The notes below the pieces were generated by a model. That model did no database searches, had not been told where the DNA came from, and saw only the letters and a list, made by a program, of their open reading frames with translations. A stretch of 64,000 nt of DNA from Geodermatophilus sp. DSM 44513. Lineage in GTDB: Bacteria > Actinomycetota > Actinomycetes > Mycobacteriales > Geodermatophilaceae. Below, in pieces: positions 25,577 through 34,184 of the stretch. Position numbers and translations under genes: made by a program. Location of the stretch: positions 2,728,001 to 2,792,000 of the forward strand of contig NZ_CP135963.1 of the NCBI RefSeq assembly GCF_032460525.1, given 5' to 3'. Every line of letters starts with the position of its first letter. Within the stretch, counting starts at the first letter, position 1.

Positions 25577-25852
25577 TCAGCCGCGCGGGCCGTACCGGCG
25601 GTAGGCGTCCATGAGCCGGTGCCGCAGATCGGTCCCCAGGGGCTCGGCGTGCTCGGGGCGGCCGAGCGCGTGCAGCGCGTCCGCGGTGCGGCGCATCTGG
25701 TCGACGTACTCCGCGCACCCGGCGCAGCTCAGCAGGTGGTCGTCCACCCGCACCACCGTCGCGCCGTCCAGGTCGCCCTCGAGCAGGTCGGTGGCCAGCT
25801 CCACCACGTCCTGGCACTCGACCGGACCGGACGGTCCCCCACGCAGTGGCAC
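25577..25852 (-). CDS. Zinc-finger anti-sigma factor
   Basis: The 91-residue protein carries the ZAS/zf-HC2 core: CQDVVELATDLLEGDLD and the Hx3Cx2C site DDHLLSCAGCAEYVDQMR (about residues 38-55). It lacks a membrane helix, so it is a soluble anti-sigma factor that likely senses redox state through zinc thiols, as RsrA-type proteins do. It lies 12 bases after the sigma gene at 25865-26515 and is its cognate partner by position. Confidence 0.88.
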   Translation of the reverse strand: MPLRGGPSGPVECQDVVELATDLLEGDLDGATVVRVDDHLLSCAGCAEYVDQMRRTADALHALGRPEHAEPLGTDLRHRLMDAYRRYGPRG

Positions 25853-25864
25853 CCCGCCAGTCTC

Positions 25865-26515
25865 TCACCCGGCGGCGCCCAGGTACTCCTCGAGCGCCGA
25901 ACGCACCCTCGTGCGCCCCCGGTGCAGCAGCACCCGCTGGTTGCCCGGGGAGAGGCCCAGCAGCGCGCAGACGTCGGCCGCCGGCAGGCCCACGACGTCG
26001 TGCAGCTCCACCACCTCGCGCTGCCGGGGCGGCAGGTCGTCGAGGGCCGCACGCACCCGGTGCAGCGTCTCCCGCGCCATCAGCACGTCCTCCGGGTCGC
26101 TGCCCCAGCGCCGGGGCGGCGGCACCCGGCGCCGGACCCGCCGGGCGTCGTCCGCGAGCGCGAGCGGCGAGCCGCCGTCGTCCGGGCCCTGGAGGTCGAC
26201 GGGGGTGCACCGGCGCTCGCGCCGGCCGGAGGTGCGCGCGGTGTTGAGCAGGATGCCGAACACCCACGTGGTCAGGCTCGACCGGCGCTGGAAGGCGCCC
26301 AGCCGGGTGAGCACCACGACCCAGGTCTCCTGCACGACCTCCTCGGCGACGGCCTGGTTCGGGACGTGGCACCGGGCCACCCGGAGCATCCCCGGCGTCA
26401 GCCGCTCGACGAGCTCGACGAAGGCCCGCTCGTCGCCCGCGCACAGCGCGTCCACCAGGGCGTCGTCGGGGCGGACGGGGGGTGGCGGGGACGGGACGAG
26501 CGGTTCTGCGGTCAC
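25865..26515 (-). CDS. ECF RNA polymerase sigma factor 2
   Basis: The 216-residue sigma factor contains region 2 (about 25-95: ERAFVELVERLTPGMLRVARCHV to SSLTTWVFGILLNTART) and region 4 (about 150-205: [49 protein letters not shown]). It resembles sigma factor 1 closely in region 4. It is followed by its own zinc-finger anti-sigma gene. The GTG at 26515 is the first in-frame start; a MocR gene diverges on the other side. Confidence 0.92.
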   Translation of the reverse strand: MTAEPLVPSPPPPVRPDDALVDALCAGDERAFVELVERLTPGMLRVARCHVPNQAVAEEVVQETWVVVLTRLGAFQRRSSLTTWVFGILLNTARTSGRRERRCTPVDLQGPDDGGSPLALADDARRVRRRVPPPRRWGSDPEDVLMARETLHRVRAALDDLPPRQREVVELHDVVGLPAADVCALLGLSPGNQRVLLHRGRTRVRSALEEYLGAAG

Positions 26516-26614
26516 GGTGCACCCTCGGGGAGAGCGGCCCGGCGGGCTTGCCGGACGGACGGACCCGACTCCACAGTGACGCTAACGATCAGTGCACCGC
26601 GCTCGGCGGACCAC

Positions 26615-28165
26615 ATGGACAGCGGGGAGGTGGACCACCTGCGCAGCCCGACACGGCGCGGCGAGCTGCTCGTCGAGGTCTCCCGCGCCGGCGGCGAGCC
26701 GGTGCGCGAGCAGCTGCGCCGTCAGCTGATCGCGGCCATGGACGCCGGCAGGTTGACGCCCGGCGACCGGCTGCCGCCCTCACGCCACCTCGCCGCCGAC
26801 CTGTGCCTCGCGCGCGGGACCGTCGTGGAGGTCTACGACCAGCTGCAGCACGAGGGCTACCTGGAGACCCGGCGCGGATCGGGCACCCTGGTCGCCGGCC
26901 GACCCCCCGGGTCCCCGGCCGGGGAGGGACCGCCCACCACCTGGGTGCCGGCCGTGCCGGAGGACGCGCCGCTGCTGGACCTGCGCCCCGGCGCCCCGGA
27001 CCTGGCCGCCTTCCCCCGGGCGGCGTGGTCGTCGGCCACCGCCCACGTGCTGCGGGTGCTGCCCGACCGGGAGCTCGGCTACGTGCCCCCGTGGGGGTCG
27101 GTCGCCCTGCGCACGCAGCTGGCCGGCCACCTGGCCCGCACCCGGGTCACCGCCGCCGGGCCCGACGACGTCGTGGTGACCAGCGGGGTCACCCAGGCCC
27201 TCACGCTCACCTGCCGGGTGCTCACCGACCTCGGGCACCGGGCGCTGGCCGTGGAGGACCCCAGCAACGCCATCCAGCGCCGGGTGCTGGGCCGGCACGT
27301 GCCGGCGGTCGTCGACGTCCCCGTCGACGACGAGGGCCTGGACGTCGCCGCGCTGGAGCGCTCCGGTGCCCGCGCGGTGCTGGTCACCCCCGCCCACCAG
27401 CACCCGACCGGCGTCGTGCTCAGCCCGCGCCGACGGGCGGCGCTGCTGGCCTGGGCCGACCGGGTGGACGGGTGGGTCCTCGAGGACGACTACGACGCGG
27501 AGTTCCGGTTCGGCCGCCAGTCCGCGCCCTCGCTGCAGGGCGCGGCCCCCGGGCGGGTGGTCCACGTCGGCTCGGTGAGCAAGACCCTGGCGCCCGGCCT
27601 GCGGCTGGGCTGGCTGCTGGCACCCCCCGCCCTGCGCGCCGCCCTGGTCGGCGCCAAGCGGGACGACGACTTCGGCACCTCCGTGCTGACCCAGCACACG
27701 CTGGCCCACCTGCTCGACACCGGCGCCCACGACCGGCACCTGCGGCGGCTGCGGCTGCGCTACCGCGGCCAGCGGCGCGCCCTGGTCGAGGCGCTGGCCC
27801 GGCACCTGCCGGCGTGGCGGGTACAGGGGGCCGAGGCCGGGCTGCACCTGTGCGCGATGGGCCCGGCCGACGTCGACGAGGTGGCCGTCGTCGACGCGGC
27901 GGCCGAGCGCGGCCTGCTGGTGCTCGACCTGGGCCGGATGCGCTCGGCCCCGGGCGCCCCGGGTCTGGTGCTCGGCTTCGCCCGGGTGCGCGAGCACCAG
28001 GCCGACGTGGCCGTCCGCCGGCTGCGCGACGCCGTGGCGGCGGCGGCCGCCCGCCCCCGTGCGGGCGCGACGCCGCGGACGACGGCGCTGCCCGACCCGC
28101 GCAGCGCCGTCCGGCTGGGCACGACGGCGCTGGACTACTTCCCGCCGGGGTCCACCGGGCCCTGA
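26615..28165 (+). CDS. MocR/PdxR-family transcriptional regulator
   Basis: The 516-residue protein joins an N-terminal GntR winged helix (about 20-90: REQLRRQLIAAMDAGRLTPGDRLPPSRHLA then RGTVVEVYDQLQHEGYLETRRGSGT) to a type-I aminotransferase-like domain. The PLP lysine is in HVGSVSKTLAPGLRLGW and the PLP-binding Asp/Tyr in LEDDYDAEFRF. Such regulators often sense PLP or an amino compound and act on a divergent gene. Here the divergent gene is ECF sigma 2, not pdxST. A GTG at 26576 is an alternative start. Confidence 0.9.
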   Translation: MDSGEVDHLRSPTRRGELLVEVSRAGGEPVREQLRRQLIAAMDAGRLTPGDRLPPSRHLAADLCLARGTVVEVYDQLQHEGYLETRRGSGTLVAGRPPGSPAGEGPPTTWVPAVPEDAPLLDLRPGAPDLAAFPRAAWSSATAHVLRVLPDRELGYVPPWGSVALRTQLAGHLARTRVTAAGPDDVVVTSGVTQALTLTCRVLTDLGHRALAVEDPSNAIQRRVLGRHVPAVVDVPVDDEGLDVAALERSGARAVLVTPAHQHPTGVVLSPRRRAALLAWADRVDGWVLEDDYDAEFRFGRQSAPSLQGAAPGRVVHVGSVSKTLAPGLRLGWLLAPPALRAALVGAKRDDDFGTSVLTQHTLAHLLDTGAHDRHLRRLRLRYRGQRRALVEALARHLPAWRVQGAEAGLHLCAMGPADVDEVAVVDAAAERGLLVLDLGRMRSAPGAPGLVLGFARVREHQADVAVRRLRDAVAAAAARPRAGATPRTTALPDPRSAVRLGTTALDYFPPGSTGP

Positions 28166-28174
28166 GACCGGCGC

Positions 28175-28201
28175 GTAACGGGCGGCCGGTGTCCGGCGAC
28201 C
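28175..28201 (+). promoter_or_regulatory. GTAACG-type promoter motif, member D
   Basis: GTAACG (28175-28180), 15-base spacer, GCGACC (28196-28201), 59 bases before the secreted-protein start. The -10 half is the least conserved of the set. Confidence 0.35.
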
Positions 28202-28260
28202 CACGGCGCGGGGCGGGTGAGCCGTTCACCGTGGTGCCCCGCGTCGTCTGGAGGTTCCCC

Positions 28261-29571
28261 ATGAGGAGATCCGTGCTGCGCGCCGGGGTCGTCGGCGTCT
28301 GCGTGACGCTGGCCGCGGTCGTGTCACCGGCCCACGCGACACCGCCACCCGAGGCGGTCCCCGACCCGGCCCGGGGTGTCGACCCCGGCCTGGACCGCCG
28401 CCTGGCCCTGACCGAGGCGGCCCGGCTGCTGGCCGGGGAGGGGCTGGCGGGCCGGCGCCTGGTCGAGGAGCTGATCGACCGCGTCGACCGCTTTCCCGCC
28501 GAGGAGAACGTGTTCCTCGCGAGCACCATCGCGCTCAACGACCTGGAGGACCCGGAGGAGGCCACCGCCGTCGTGCCGCTGTTCCGCGGGGTCGGGCCGG
28601 ACGGGCGGGCCGACGAGCAGTACATCATCACCGAGGCGTCGGACTTCGCCGTCGCCCAGCTGCTCGGCGTCAACTACGCGCCCAAGCTCGTGTGGGCGCG
28701 CGGCAGCGGCGGTGACCAGCAGGTCTCCCTGGACCGGAAGGACCGGATGCGGTTCCGCGGCACCGTCGACTTCGCCCCCGAGCGCAGCGTCGAGCCGGCC
28801 ACCGAGGAGACCGTGGTGCCGGGCACCAGCGTGTTCCCACCGGCCGCCGTCCAGCCCGGGGCCGTGGCCGACGCCGAGTGGTCCTCGGCCGTGGTGCTGC
28901 CCAGCGGCCTGGTGCTCAACGCCCAGGTCGTCGCCAACGACACCGGGCTGCACGACCGCGCCACCGACATCGACGTCCGCGACCGGCAGGTGACCATGGA
29001 GCTGCTGGACGGCTTCCAGGGCGGCGACCAGCTCTACTACCACTTCGTCACCGACTCCTCCGACCCCGTCGCGGCCACCCTGGAGGCCGGCGTCTACGCG
29101 CCGCGGCTCGCCGAGCTGCCCCGCTTCGGGGAGAGCACGCTGGACGACCGCTCCGCGCTGCTCGGGTTCTCCCCCAACATCAACGGCCGCGAGGGCCGCG
29201 ACGACCCGGAGCGGCAGGGGCTCAACTACACGGTGGCCAGCGGCGGGGAGGACCCGATCAACGTCTTCCCGCTGGACCCGGACAACCGGCGCGCCTACGG
29301 GAACGACTACAGCCCGATGTGGGACGCGCACGTCAACCAGTGGACCCGCGCGGCCGTGGACGCCGGCGAGCGGCGCCGGATCACCGGCTTCGCCGACCTG
29401 CGCGCGCTGGTCGACGAGGGCCTGGTGGAGAGCGGGGCGATCAGCCCGGAGGGGCCGGGCAACCCGTTCGTGGCCGGGTTGCGGCCGAGCGACATCATCA
29501 TCAACTGCCCGGTCATCGCCCAGCCGTTCGAGACGAACGAGGACGAGGAGGACGACGACCCCACCACCTGA
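28261..29571 (+). CDS. Secreted protein of unknown function
   Basis: The 436-residue protein has a standard signal peptide (about 1-27, cut after AHA). The mature part has no recognised family. It shows an acidic surface, a segment EENVFLASTIALNDLEDPEEATAVVPLF, repeated beta-type stretches and an acidic tail ETNEDEEDDDPTT. One Cys lies in IIINCPVIAQPF. GGAGG precedes the ATG by eight bases. A possible GTAACG promoter lies upstream, and a 15-bp hairpin terminator follows. It looks like a stand-alone secreted protein. Confidence 0.8.
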   Translation: MRRSVLRAGVVGVCVTLAAVVSPAHATPPPEAVPDPARGVDPGLDRRLALTEAARLLAGEGLAGRRLVEELIDRVDRFPAEENVFLASTIALNDLEDPEEATAVVPLFRGVGPDGRADEQYIITEASDFAVAQLLGVNYAPKLVWARGSGGDQQVSLDRKDRMRFRGTVDFAPERSVEPATEETVVPGTSVFPPAAVQPGAVADAEWSSAVVLPSGLVLNAQVVANDTGLHDRATDIDVRDRQVTMELLDGFQGGDQLYYHFVTDSSDPVAATLEAGVYAPRLAELPRFGESTLDDRSALLGFSPNINGREGRDDPERQGLNYTVASGGEDPINVFPLDPDNRRAYGNDYSPMWDAHVNQWTRAAVDAGERRRITGFADLRALVDEGLVESGAISPEGPGNPFVAGLRPSDIIINCPVIAQPFETNEDEEDDDPTT

Positions 29572-29590
29572 CCCCGGCGATCGGGGTGGC

Positions 29591-29624
29591 GCGGTCCGTC
29601 CGGGTGGTGACCCGGACGGACCGC
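29591..29624. terminator. Two-way hairpin terminator
   Basis: A 15-bp perfect stem (29591-29605 with 29610-29624) and GGTG loop lie between converging genes ending at 29571 and 29635. There is no T-run, as is common in actinobacteria. Confidence 0.75.
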
Positions 29625-29634
29625 GTCCGCCGGC

Positions 29635-30129
29635 TCACCGGTCGGGGTCGAGCCCCTCGTTGAGCTCCACGGCGCGCCGGAGTGCGCGGCGCCGCCGCAC
29701 GGCCCAGATGCCGACGACGGACCAGATCACGACCGTGGCCCAGTTGACGTCGACGCCCTCGCCGGAGACGACCCGGGGGACCACCAGACCCAGTGCGGTG
29801 ACCAGCCAGACGACGAGGAACGCGACGACCACCCGCCGCCTCCAGGGGTCGCGTGGCAGCCGCAGCTGCTCCTGGCGCAGCAGTTCCCGGGCCCACTCGA
29901 CGGCCACCGGCCGCAGCCGCGGGTCGGGCAGCCGGCGCCCCCTCGGCACGTCCTCGGCTATGCGGGACGCCTCCCCGGCCGACAACCCGTGCCGCCGCAC
30001 GAGGTCACCCCACGGGTCCGGCTCCGCGCCGGCGCGCAGCCGCGACCAGTACGGCCGCCGGGCGACCCACACCGCGAGCAGCGGCAGGCCCACGGCGACC
30101 ACCAGGACGACGACGAGCGGCAGGGTCAC
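29635..30129 (-). CDS. Membrane protein, hypothetical
   Basis: The 164-residue protein has an N-terminal membrane helix (about 3-21, LPLVVVLVVAVGLPLLAVWVA), a cytoplasmic stretch rich in Arg and Pro (about 25-100), and two more helices (about 102-122 and 128-146). No family is recognised. GTG at 30129 begins right before the first helix. The 133-base gap to the upstream minus-strand gene holds a strong terminator, so it is likely monocistronic. Confidence 0.65.
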   Translation of the reverse strand: MTLPLVVVLVVAVGLPLLAVWVARRPYWSRLRAGAEPDPWGDLVRRHGLSAGEASRIAEDVPRGRRLPDPRLRPVAVEWARELLRQEQLRLPRDPWRRRVVVAFLVVWLVTALGLVVPRVVSGEGVDVNWATVVIWSVVGIWAVRRRRALRRAVELNEGLDPDR

Positions 30130-30220
30130 CTCCGCACGATGACCCGGGGACGCCCGGACGACCGCGGGCGAGTGGTGCGCTCACCCGTCCGGGTGACCGG
30201 GCGACCGCCCGCTCAGCGGC

Positions 30221-30260
30221 TGTGCCGGTGCCCGCGCCGGGCGGCGCGGGCACCGGCACA
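30221..30260 (-). terminator. 18-bp hairpin terminator
   Basis: Arms 30221-30238 and 30243-30260 are perfect complements with a GGGC loop, directly after the stop codon of the minus-strand hydrolase gene. Confidence 0.8.
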
Positions 30261-30262
30261 CC

Positions 30263-31696
30263 TCAGCTCAGCGCGCAGGTGTCGAGCAGCGCCGGGTCGG
30301 TGGCGCCGTTGCCGGCCGGCCGCGGCACGGTGGTGCTCGCCGGGGGCTTCTCGCGGTCCTCCACCCAGGCGGTGAGGGCGTCGAAGGCGGTCCGGAAGCA
30401 GGGCAGCATCGGCCGCAGGCGCTCCGGGTCCAGGCCGACCAGGCTGTCGACGTGGTTGCCGCCCTCGATGCGGTAGTAGCGGTGCAGCCAGTCCCGGTGC
30501 TGGTCGGCGACCATCTCGGCGTACACGTCGCTGTCGGTGCTGATCGGCAGCAGGGTGTCGAGGGTGCCGTGCAGGGTCAGCATCGGCTTGTCGATCTCGC
30601 CGGTGAGGCTGATCCGGGCCAGGGCGTCGTGCACCGGCTGCGACGCCGGGTCGGTGAACCACGCGTCGTAGCCCGCGTCGCTCGGGCAGGGGGCCACGAT
30701 CGCCGCCAAGGTGGTGCCGGCCGTCGCCCCGGGGCAGGTGGGGTCGTACGCCGGGTCGAACTCCGCCCGGTAGACCTTCTGGGTCAGGCCCCAGTACACC
30801 TGCTGGTGGTAGGGCCACAGCGCCTCCGACCCGGGCGCGAAGCCGGCGGCGTACATGTCCTCGGCGTCGGCCTGGCCCAGCGAGTAGCGCACCGCCGTGG
30901 GCAGGTAGGTGAACAGGTTCGGGCCGTCGGGGGTGAACAGGGTGCCCTCCCAGTCGACGCCGCCGTCGTACAGCTCCGGGCGGTTCTCCAGCTGCCAGCG
31001 CACCAGGTAGCCGCCGTTGCTGATGCCGGCCAGGTAGGTGCGCTGCGGCGCGTGGCCGTAGCGCTCCTGCAGGGCGCCCTTGGCCGCGACGGCCAGCTGG
31101 GTGACGCGGTCGTGCCACTCGGCGACGGCGTCGGCGGGCTGCTCGCCGTCGGTGTAGAAGTCCGGGCTGTTGTTGCCCTTGTCCGTCGAGGCGTAGGCGA
31201 AGCCCTGGGCGAGGACGGAGTCCGAGACCAGGAAGTCCGAGGCGTACTGCTTGCGGTTGCCGGGTGCGCCGGTGACCACCAGGCCGCCGTTCCAGTCGTC
31301 CGGGATGCGCAGCACGAACTGGCTGTCGTGGTCCCAGCCGTGCGTGGTGTTGAAGGAGGAGGTGTCCGGGAAGTACCCGTCGACCTGCAGCCCGGGCACC
31401 CCGCTGGGGTTCGTCGTGCCGGGGGCGTGCAGGGAGACCCAGTCGGTCTGGTCGGTGTACTGGCCGGCAGGAGCCGTGAGCAGCCCGGCCGTGGTGATGT
31501 CGGGCAGGCAGGCGGTGTCGGCGCGCTCGGCGCCCGGCACCTCGACGCGGTCGTCCGCGGTGCACGCGCGCGGCGCCGGGTCCCGCTCCGGGCCGCGCCC
31601 ACCCTGGTGGGCGGCTGCGGGTGCCGCCTGCAGGGCGAGCGCTGCGGCGGTGCCGAGCGTGACGAGCGACCAGGCGGGTCGGCGGCGCAGGTGCAA
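30263..31696 (-). CDS. Secreted alpha/beta-hydrolase, 3HB-oligomer hydrolase-like
   Basis: The 477-residue protein has a signal peptide (about 1-30, HLRRRPAWSLVTLGTAAALA to APAAA). The nucleophile serine is in YLAGISNGGYLVRWQL; a catalytic Asp lies in LTLHGTLDTLLPIS and a His in YRIEGGNHVDSLV. It resembles the tannase/3-hydroxybutyrate oligomer hydrolase group, so it may cleave polyester or ester oligomers outside the cell. The start is probably TTG at 31696, because GAAGGAG stands five bases ahead and the signal peptide follows; no ATG or GTG fits as well. Mature protein has several paired Cys. Confidence 0.78.
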   Translation of the reverse strand: MHLRRRPAWSLVTLGTAAALALQAAPAAAHQGGRGPERDPAPRACTADDRVEVPGAERADTACLPDITTAGLLTAPAGQYTDQTDWVSLHAPGTTNPSGVPGLQVDGYFPDTSSFNTTHGWDHDSQFVLRIPDDWNGGLVVTGAPGNRKQYASDFLVSDSVLAQGFAYASTDKGNNSPDFYTDGEQPADAVAEWHDRVTQLAVAAKGALQERYGHAPQRTYLAGISNGGYLVRWQLENRPELYDGGVDWEGTLFTPDGPNLFTYLPTAVRYSLGQADAEDMYAAGFAPGSEALWPYHQQVYWGLTQKVYRAEFDPAYDPTCPGATAGTTLAAIVAPCPSDAGYDAWFTDPASQPVHDALARISLTGEIDKPMLTLHGTLDTLLPISTDSDVYAEMVADQHRDWLHRYYRIEGGNHVDSLVGLDPERLRPMLPCFRTAFDALTAWVEDREKPPASTTVPRPAGNGATDPALLDTCALS

Positions 31697-31917
31697 CGGG
31701 ACTCCTTCGTCCGTGGAGCGGGTGCCGCGATCGTGTCCGAGGCCACACACCGGCGCAACCCTGCGTATCGCTCCGGGCACGCTCGACGCTCCCGTGCCGC
31801 CGCACCGGCCGCCCTCCCCGGACCGTCACCCGGACGGGTGAGAGCCGGGTCACCCGACGACGTCCCGGTGCCCGACCTGCCGTTGGGGAGACGTCCGGTC
31901 CACGACGGAGGTGCACG

Positions 31918-32343
31918 GTGCGGGTCCCGTTCCTGCTGTACGGCGTGCTCTACGTCCTCGTCGAGGTGGTCGGCGCGCAGCTGGCGGTGATCGGCTGGCC
32001 GCAGCTCACCGCCCTCGACGTCGCCACCGCGGTGGCCAACGCCTGCCTGACCGTCGCCGTCGGTGTCGCCGTCCTCGTCGGCGCGGACGTCGGCGGACGC
32101 CGGTGGCGCCGGTCGGTCGGGGCGTGGCGCCAGGAGCGGGCGCTGGCGGCCGCCGTGGCGTGGGAGGACGCCGCGACGATCACGGTGTCCTCGTGGCGGC
32201 CGGAGCCCCTGGCGCTGCCGGCCGGTCCGTCCTCCCGTGCCGCCGCCCCCGGCGGCAGGCCGCGGGACGCCGCACCCGGGGGTGACTACGCCACCCCGTC
32301 GCGTGGCCGGCCGTTCCCCGAGGAGCCCGGCCGCCTGTTCTGA
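31918..32343 (+). CDS. Small two-helix membrane protein, hypothetical
   Basis: The 141-residue protein has two membrane helices (about 4-26 and 38-58) and a cytoplasmic tail of about 80 residues that ends Pro/Gly-rich. No family is recognised. The GTG start has GGAGG about five bases ahead. It diverges from the secreted hydrolase gene. Confidence 0.6.
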   Translation: MRVPFLLYGVLYVLVEVVGAQLAVIGWPQLTALDVATAVANACLTVAVGVAVLVGADVGGRRWRRSVGAWRQERALAAAVAWEDAATITVSSWRPEPLALPAGPSSRAAAPGGRPRDAAPGGDYATPSRGRPFPEEPGRLF

Positions 32344-32434
32344 GCGGTCGGCCCCTCCTGCGGGTGCCTCCTGGGTCGGGCCCCCGTCCCCGGCCCCGCC
32401 GGCGGTCCGGCGGCCGCCGGACCGGACGTGCGGC

Positions 32435-32692
32435 TCAGCGGGTGAGCAGGGCGGCCCGCGCGCCGAGGTGGTGACCGGCGACCGCGGCGGCACCGGCCCG
32501 GTGGATGCCGGCCGCGAGCGCGACGGCGTCGGCCGGCGTCACGGGGACGTCCCCGCGGGTCGGCACCGGCCCGCGGGACCCCGGGCAGCACAGGGCCAGG
32601 CGCTCGGCGAGGTCGGCCTCCAGGTCGGCCTCGGCGAGGTCCTCGACGTCGACCAGGACGAGGGGCTCGGTGGTCAGCAGGGCGGCGGTCAT
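32435..32692 (-). CDS. Small hypothetical protein
   Basis: The 85-residue product starts at ATG 32692 and is acidic at first (VLVDVEDLAEADLEADLAERLA) with a CCPG pair mid-way and a hydrophobic Ala-rich end. No family is recognised. Its codon use matches real genes here, and GAGGAA lies about 13 bases upstream, a little far. It stands between two plus-strand genes. Confidence 0.45.
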   Translation of the reverse strand: MTAALLTTEPLVLVDVEDLAEADLEADLAERLALCCPGSRGPVPTRGDVPVTPADAVALAAGIHRAGAAAVAGHHLGARAALLTR

Positions 32693-32925
32693 GGCGGGAG
32701 TCCGTTCCTCGGGGCGCCGGGTCCCTCCCGGCACGGACGACGATCCGGGCCGCTCCGCAGGCCCCCGCGCAGCCAGCCGCAGGATCGGCGCAAGATCCCG
32801 CCCCCGGAAGACGGACCGGCCCCCGGGGCCCCGCGGACGCCGTTGTGCGGCTATGGTCGTCCGCGTCGGGAAGGCCTCTGCGCTATGGCAGGACCCCGAT
32901 GCACCATCTCAGCTAGGAGCGAGCA

Positions 32926-33129
32926 ATGCCCGAAGGAACTGTCAAGTGGTTCAACGCGGAGAAGGGGTTCGGCTTCGCCACCCCTGACGGCGGTGGGCCG
33001 GACGTGTTCGTCCACTACTCGGCCATCCAGACCAGCGGGTACCGCTCGCTCGACGAAGGCCAGCGGATCTCGTTCGACATCGAGCAGGGCCAGAAGGGCC
33101 CGCAGGCTGCGAACGTCAACCCGGTCTGA
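32926..33129 (+). CDS. cspA: Cold-shock protein
   Basis: The 67-residue protein is a single OB-fold cold-shock domain that binds single-stranded nucleic acid. RNP1 is KGFGFATP and RNP2 is [22 protein letters not shown] is the classic start. AGGAG lies about eight bases before the ATG. A -10 TATGGT lies near 32852, leaving a leader of about 65 bases. A 17-bp terminator hairpin follows. Confidence 0.97.
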   Translation: MPEGTVKWFNAEKGFGFATPDGGGPDVFVHYSAIQTSGYRSLDEGQRISFDIEQGQKGPQAANVNPV

Positions 33130-33142
33130 CTCCCCGATCAGC

Positions 33143-33181
33143 ACAGCGCCCCCGCCCGGTCCCTCCGGGCGGGGGCGCTGT
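33143..33181 (+). terminator. Terminator of the cold-shock gene
   Basis: 17-bp perfect stem (33143-33159 with 33165-33181), loop TCCCT, followed by TCGTTCG. It also lies 12 bases before the stop of the converging gene. Confidence 0.85.
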
Positions 33182-33192
33182 CGTTCGCGAGG

Positions 33193-33645
33193 TCACCGGG
33201 CCCGGGGCACGTACCCCCCGATGAGCGCGGACATCAGCAGCGCGCCGTCGTCCGGCCCGAGCGCGACCGCCGCCTCGGCGAGGGCCCGCCACCGGGCGCG
33301 CTCGACGTCGGTCGGCGCGTGCTCCGCCCGGGCGGTGAGCTGCTCGACCAGCCGGTCCCACTCCCCCTGCGGCGTCGGCCACAGCCCGGCCAGTCGCCGC
33401 GCCTCGGCCGAGATGCCGGTGAACCGCACGATCTCGCCGGCGTAGTTCGTCAGCGCCTCGACGTAGCCCGCCGCCACCAGCGCCCGCGCGGCCGCGGTGA
33501 CCTCCGGCTTGGGCAGCCCGCTGGCCGGCACCACCTGGCCCAGGTACGGGTTGCCCCCGTGCTCCGACCCGTCGACGAGCCGGGCGATCGCCCGCAGCAC
33601 GGGCAGGTCGCGGGTGAACCAGACGTCGTCGAGCTGCTCGGGCAC
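33193..33645 (-). CDS. Conserved-looking hypothetical protein
   Basis: The 150-residue protein has no recognised family. A winged-helix-like layout is possible: LPVLRAIARLVDGSE, then LPKPEVTAAARALVAAGYVEAL followed by a charged strand. That would suggest a PadR/MarR-like DNA binder, but the match is not strong. GTG 33645 is chosen as the first start consistent with the fold. The gene converges on the cold-shock gene and diverges from msrB. Confidence 0.65.
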   Translation of the reverse strand: MPEQLDDVWFTRDLPVLRAIARLVDGSEHGGNPYLGQVVPASGLPKPEVTAAARALVAAGYVEALTNYAGEIVRFTGISAEARRLAGLWPTPQGEWDRLVEQLTARAEHAPTDVERARWRALAEAAVALGPDDGALLMSALIGGYVPRAR

Positions 33646-33755
33646 CCGGCCAGTCTCCGCCGGGCACGACGGCACCCCGCCACCCGGGGCCACGGTGCCC
33701 TCACGGACCGGCCCGGTCACCGCTCCGGCGCCGATCACACCTGGCGGGCCGCTCG

Positions 33756-33761
33756 TATCGT
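33756..33761 (+). promoter_or_regulatory. -10 box of msrB, leaderless
   Basis: TATCGT ends seven bases before the ATG of msrB. Confidence 0.55.
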
Positions 33762-33768
33762 CGAGGGC

Positions 33769-34182
33769 ATGACCACGTCCGCGCAGCAGCCGAAGGTGAC
33801 CAAGTCCGACGAGGAGTGGCGGGCCCAGCTGTCGCCCGAGGAGTACGCCGTCCTCCGGCAGGCCGGCACCGAGCGGCCCTGGACCGGGGAGTACGTCGAC
33901 ACGAAGGCGCAGGGCGTCTACAGCTGCCGCGCCTGCGGGGCGGAGCTGTTCCGGTCGGAGACGAAGTTCGACTCGCACTGCGGGTGGCCGTCGTTCTACG
34001 AGCCGACGTCGGCCGACAACGTGGTGCTCCGCGAGGACCGCGCCTTCGGGATGGTCCGCACCGAGGTGCTGTGCGGCAGCTGCCACAGCCACCTGGGCCA
34101 CGTCTTCGCCGACGCCCCGCAGACCCCGACCGGCGACCGCTACTGCATCAACTCGGTGTCGATCCGCCTCGTCGCGTCCTGA
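33769..34182 (+). CDS. msrB: Peptide-methionine (R)-S-oxide reductase
   Basis: MsrB repairs methionine-R-sulfoxide in oxidised proteins. The 137-residue protein has two structural zinc pairs, CRAC and CGSC, the GWPSFYEPTS segment, GHVFADAP, and the catalytic Cys in RYCINSVSIRL. Length is standard for a single-domain MsrB. The gene is probably leaderless. It converges on chdC with a strong hairpin between them. Confidence 0.96.
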   Translation: MTTSAQQPKVTKSDEEWRAQLSPEEYAVLRQAGTERPWTGEYVDTKAQGVYSCRACGAELFRSETKFDSHCGWPSFYEPTSADNVVLREDRAFGMVRTEVLCGSCHSHLGHVFADAPQTPTGDRYCINSVSIRLVAS

Positions 34183-34184
34183 CC

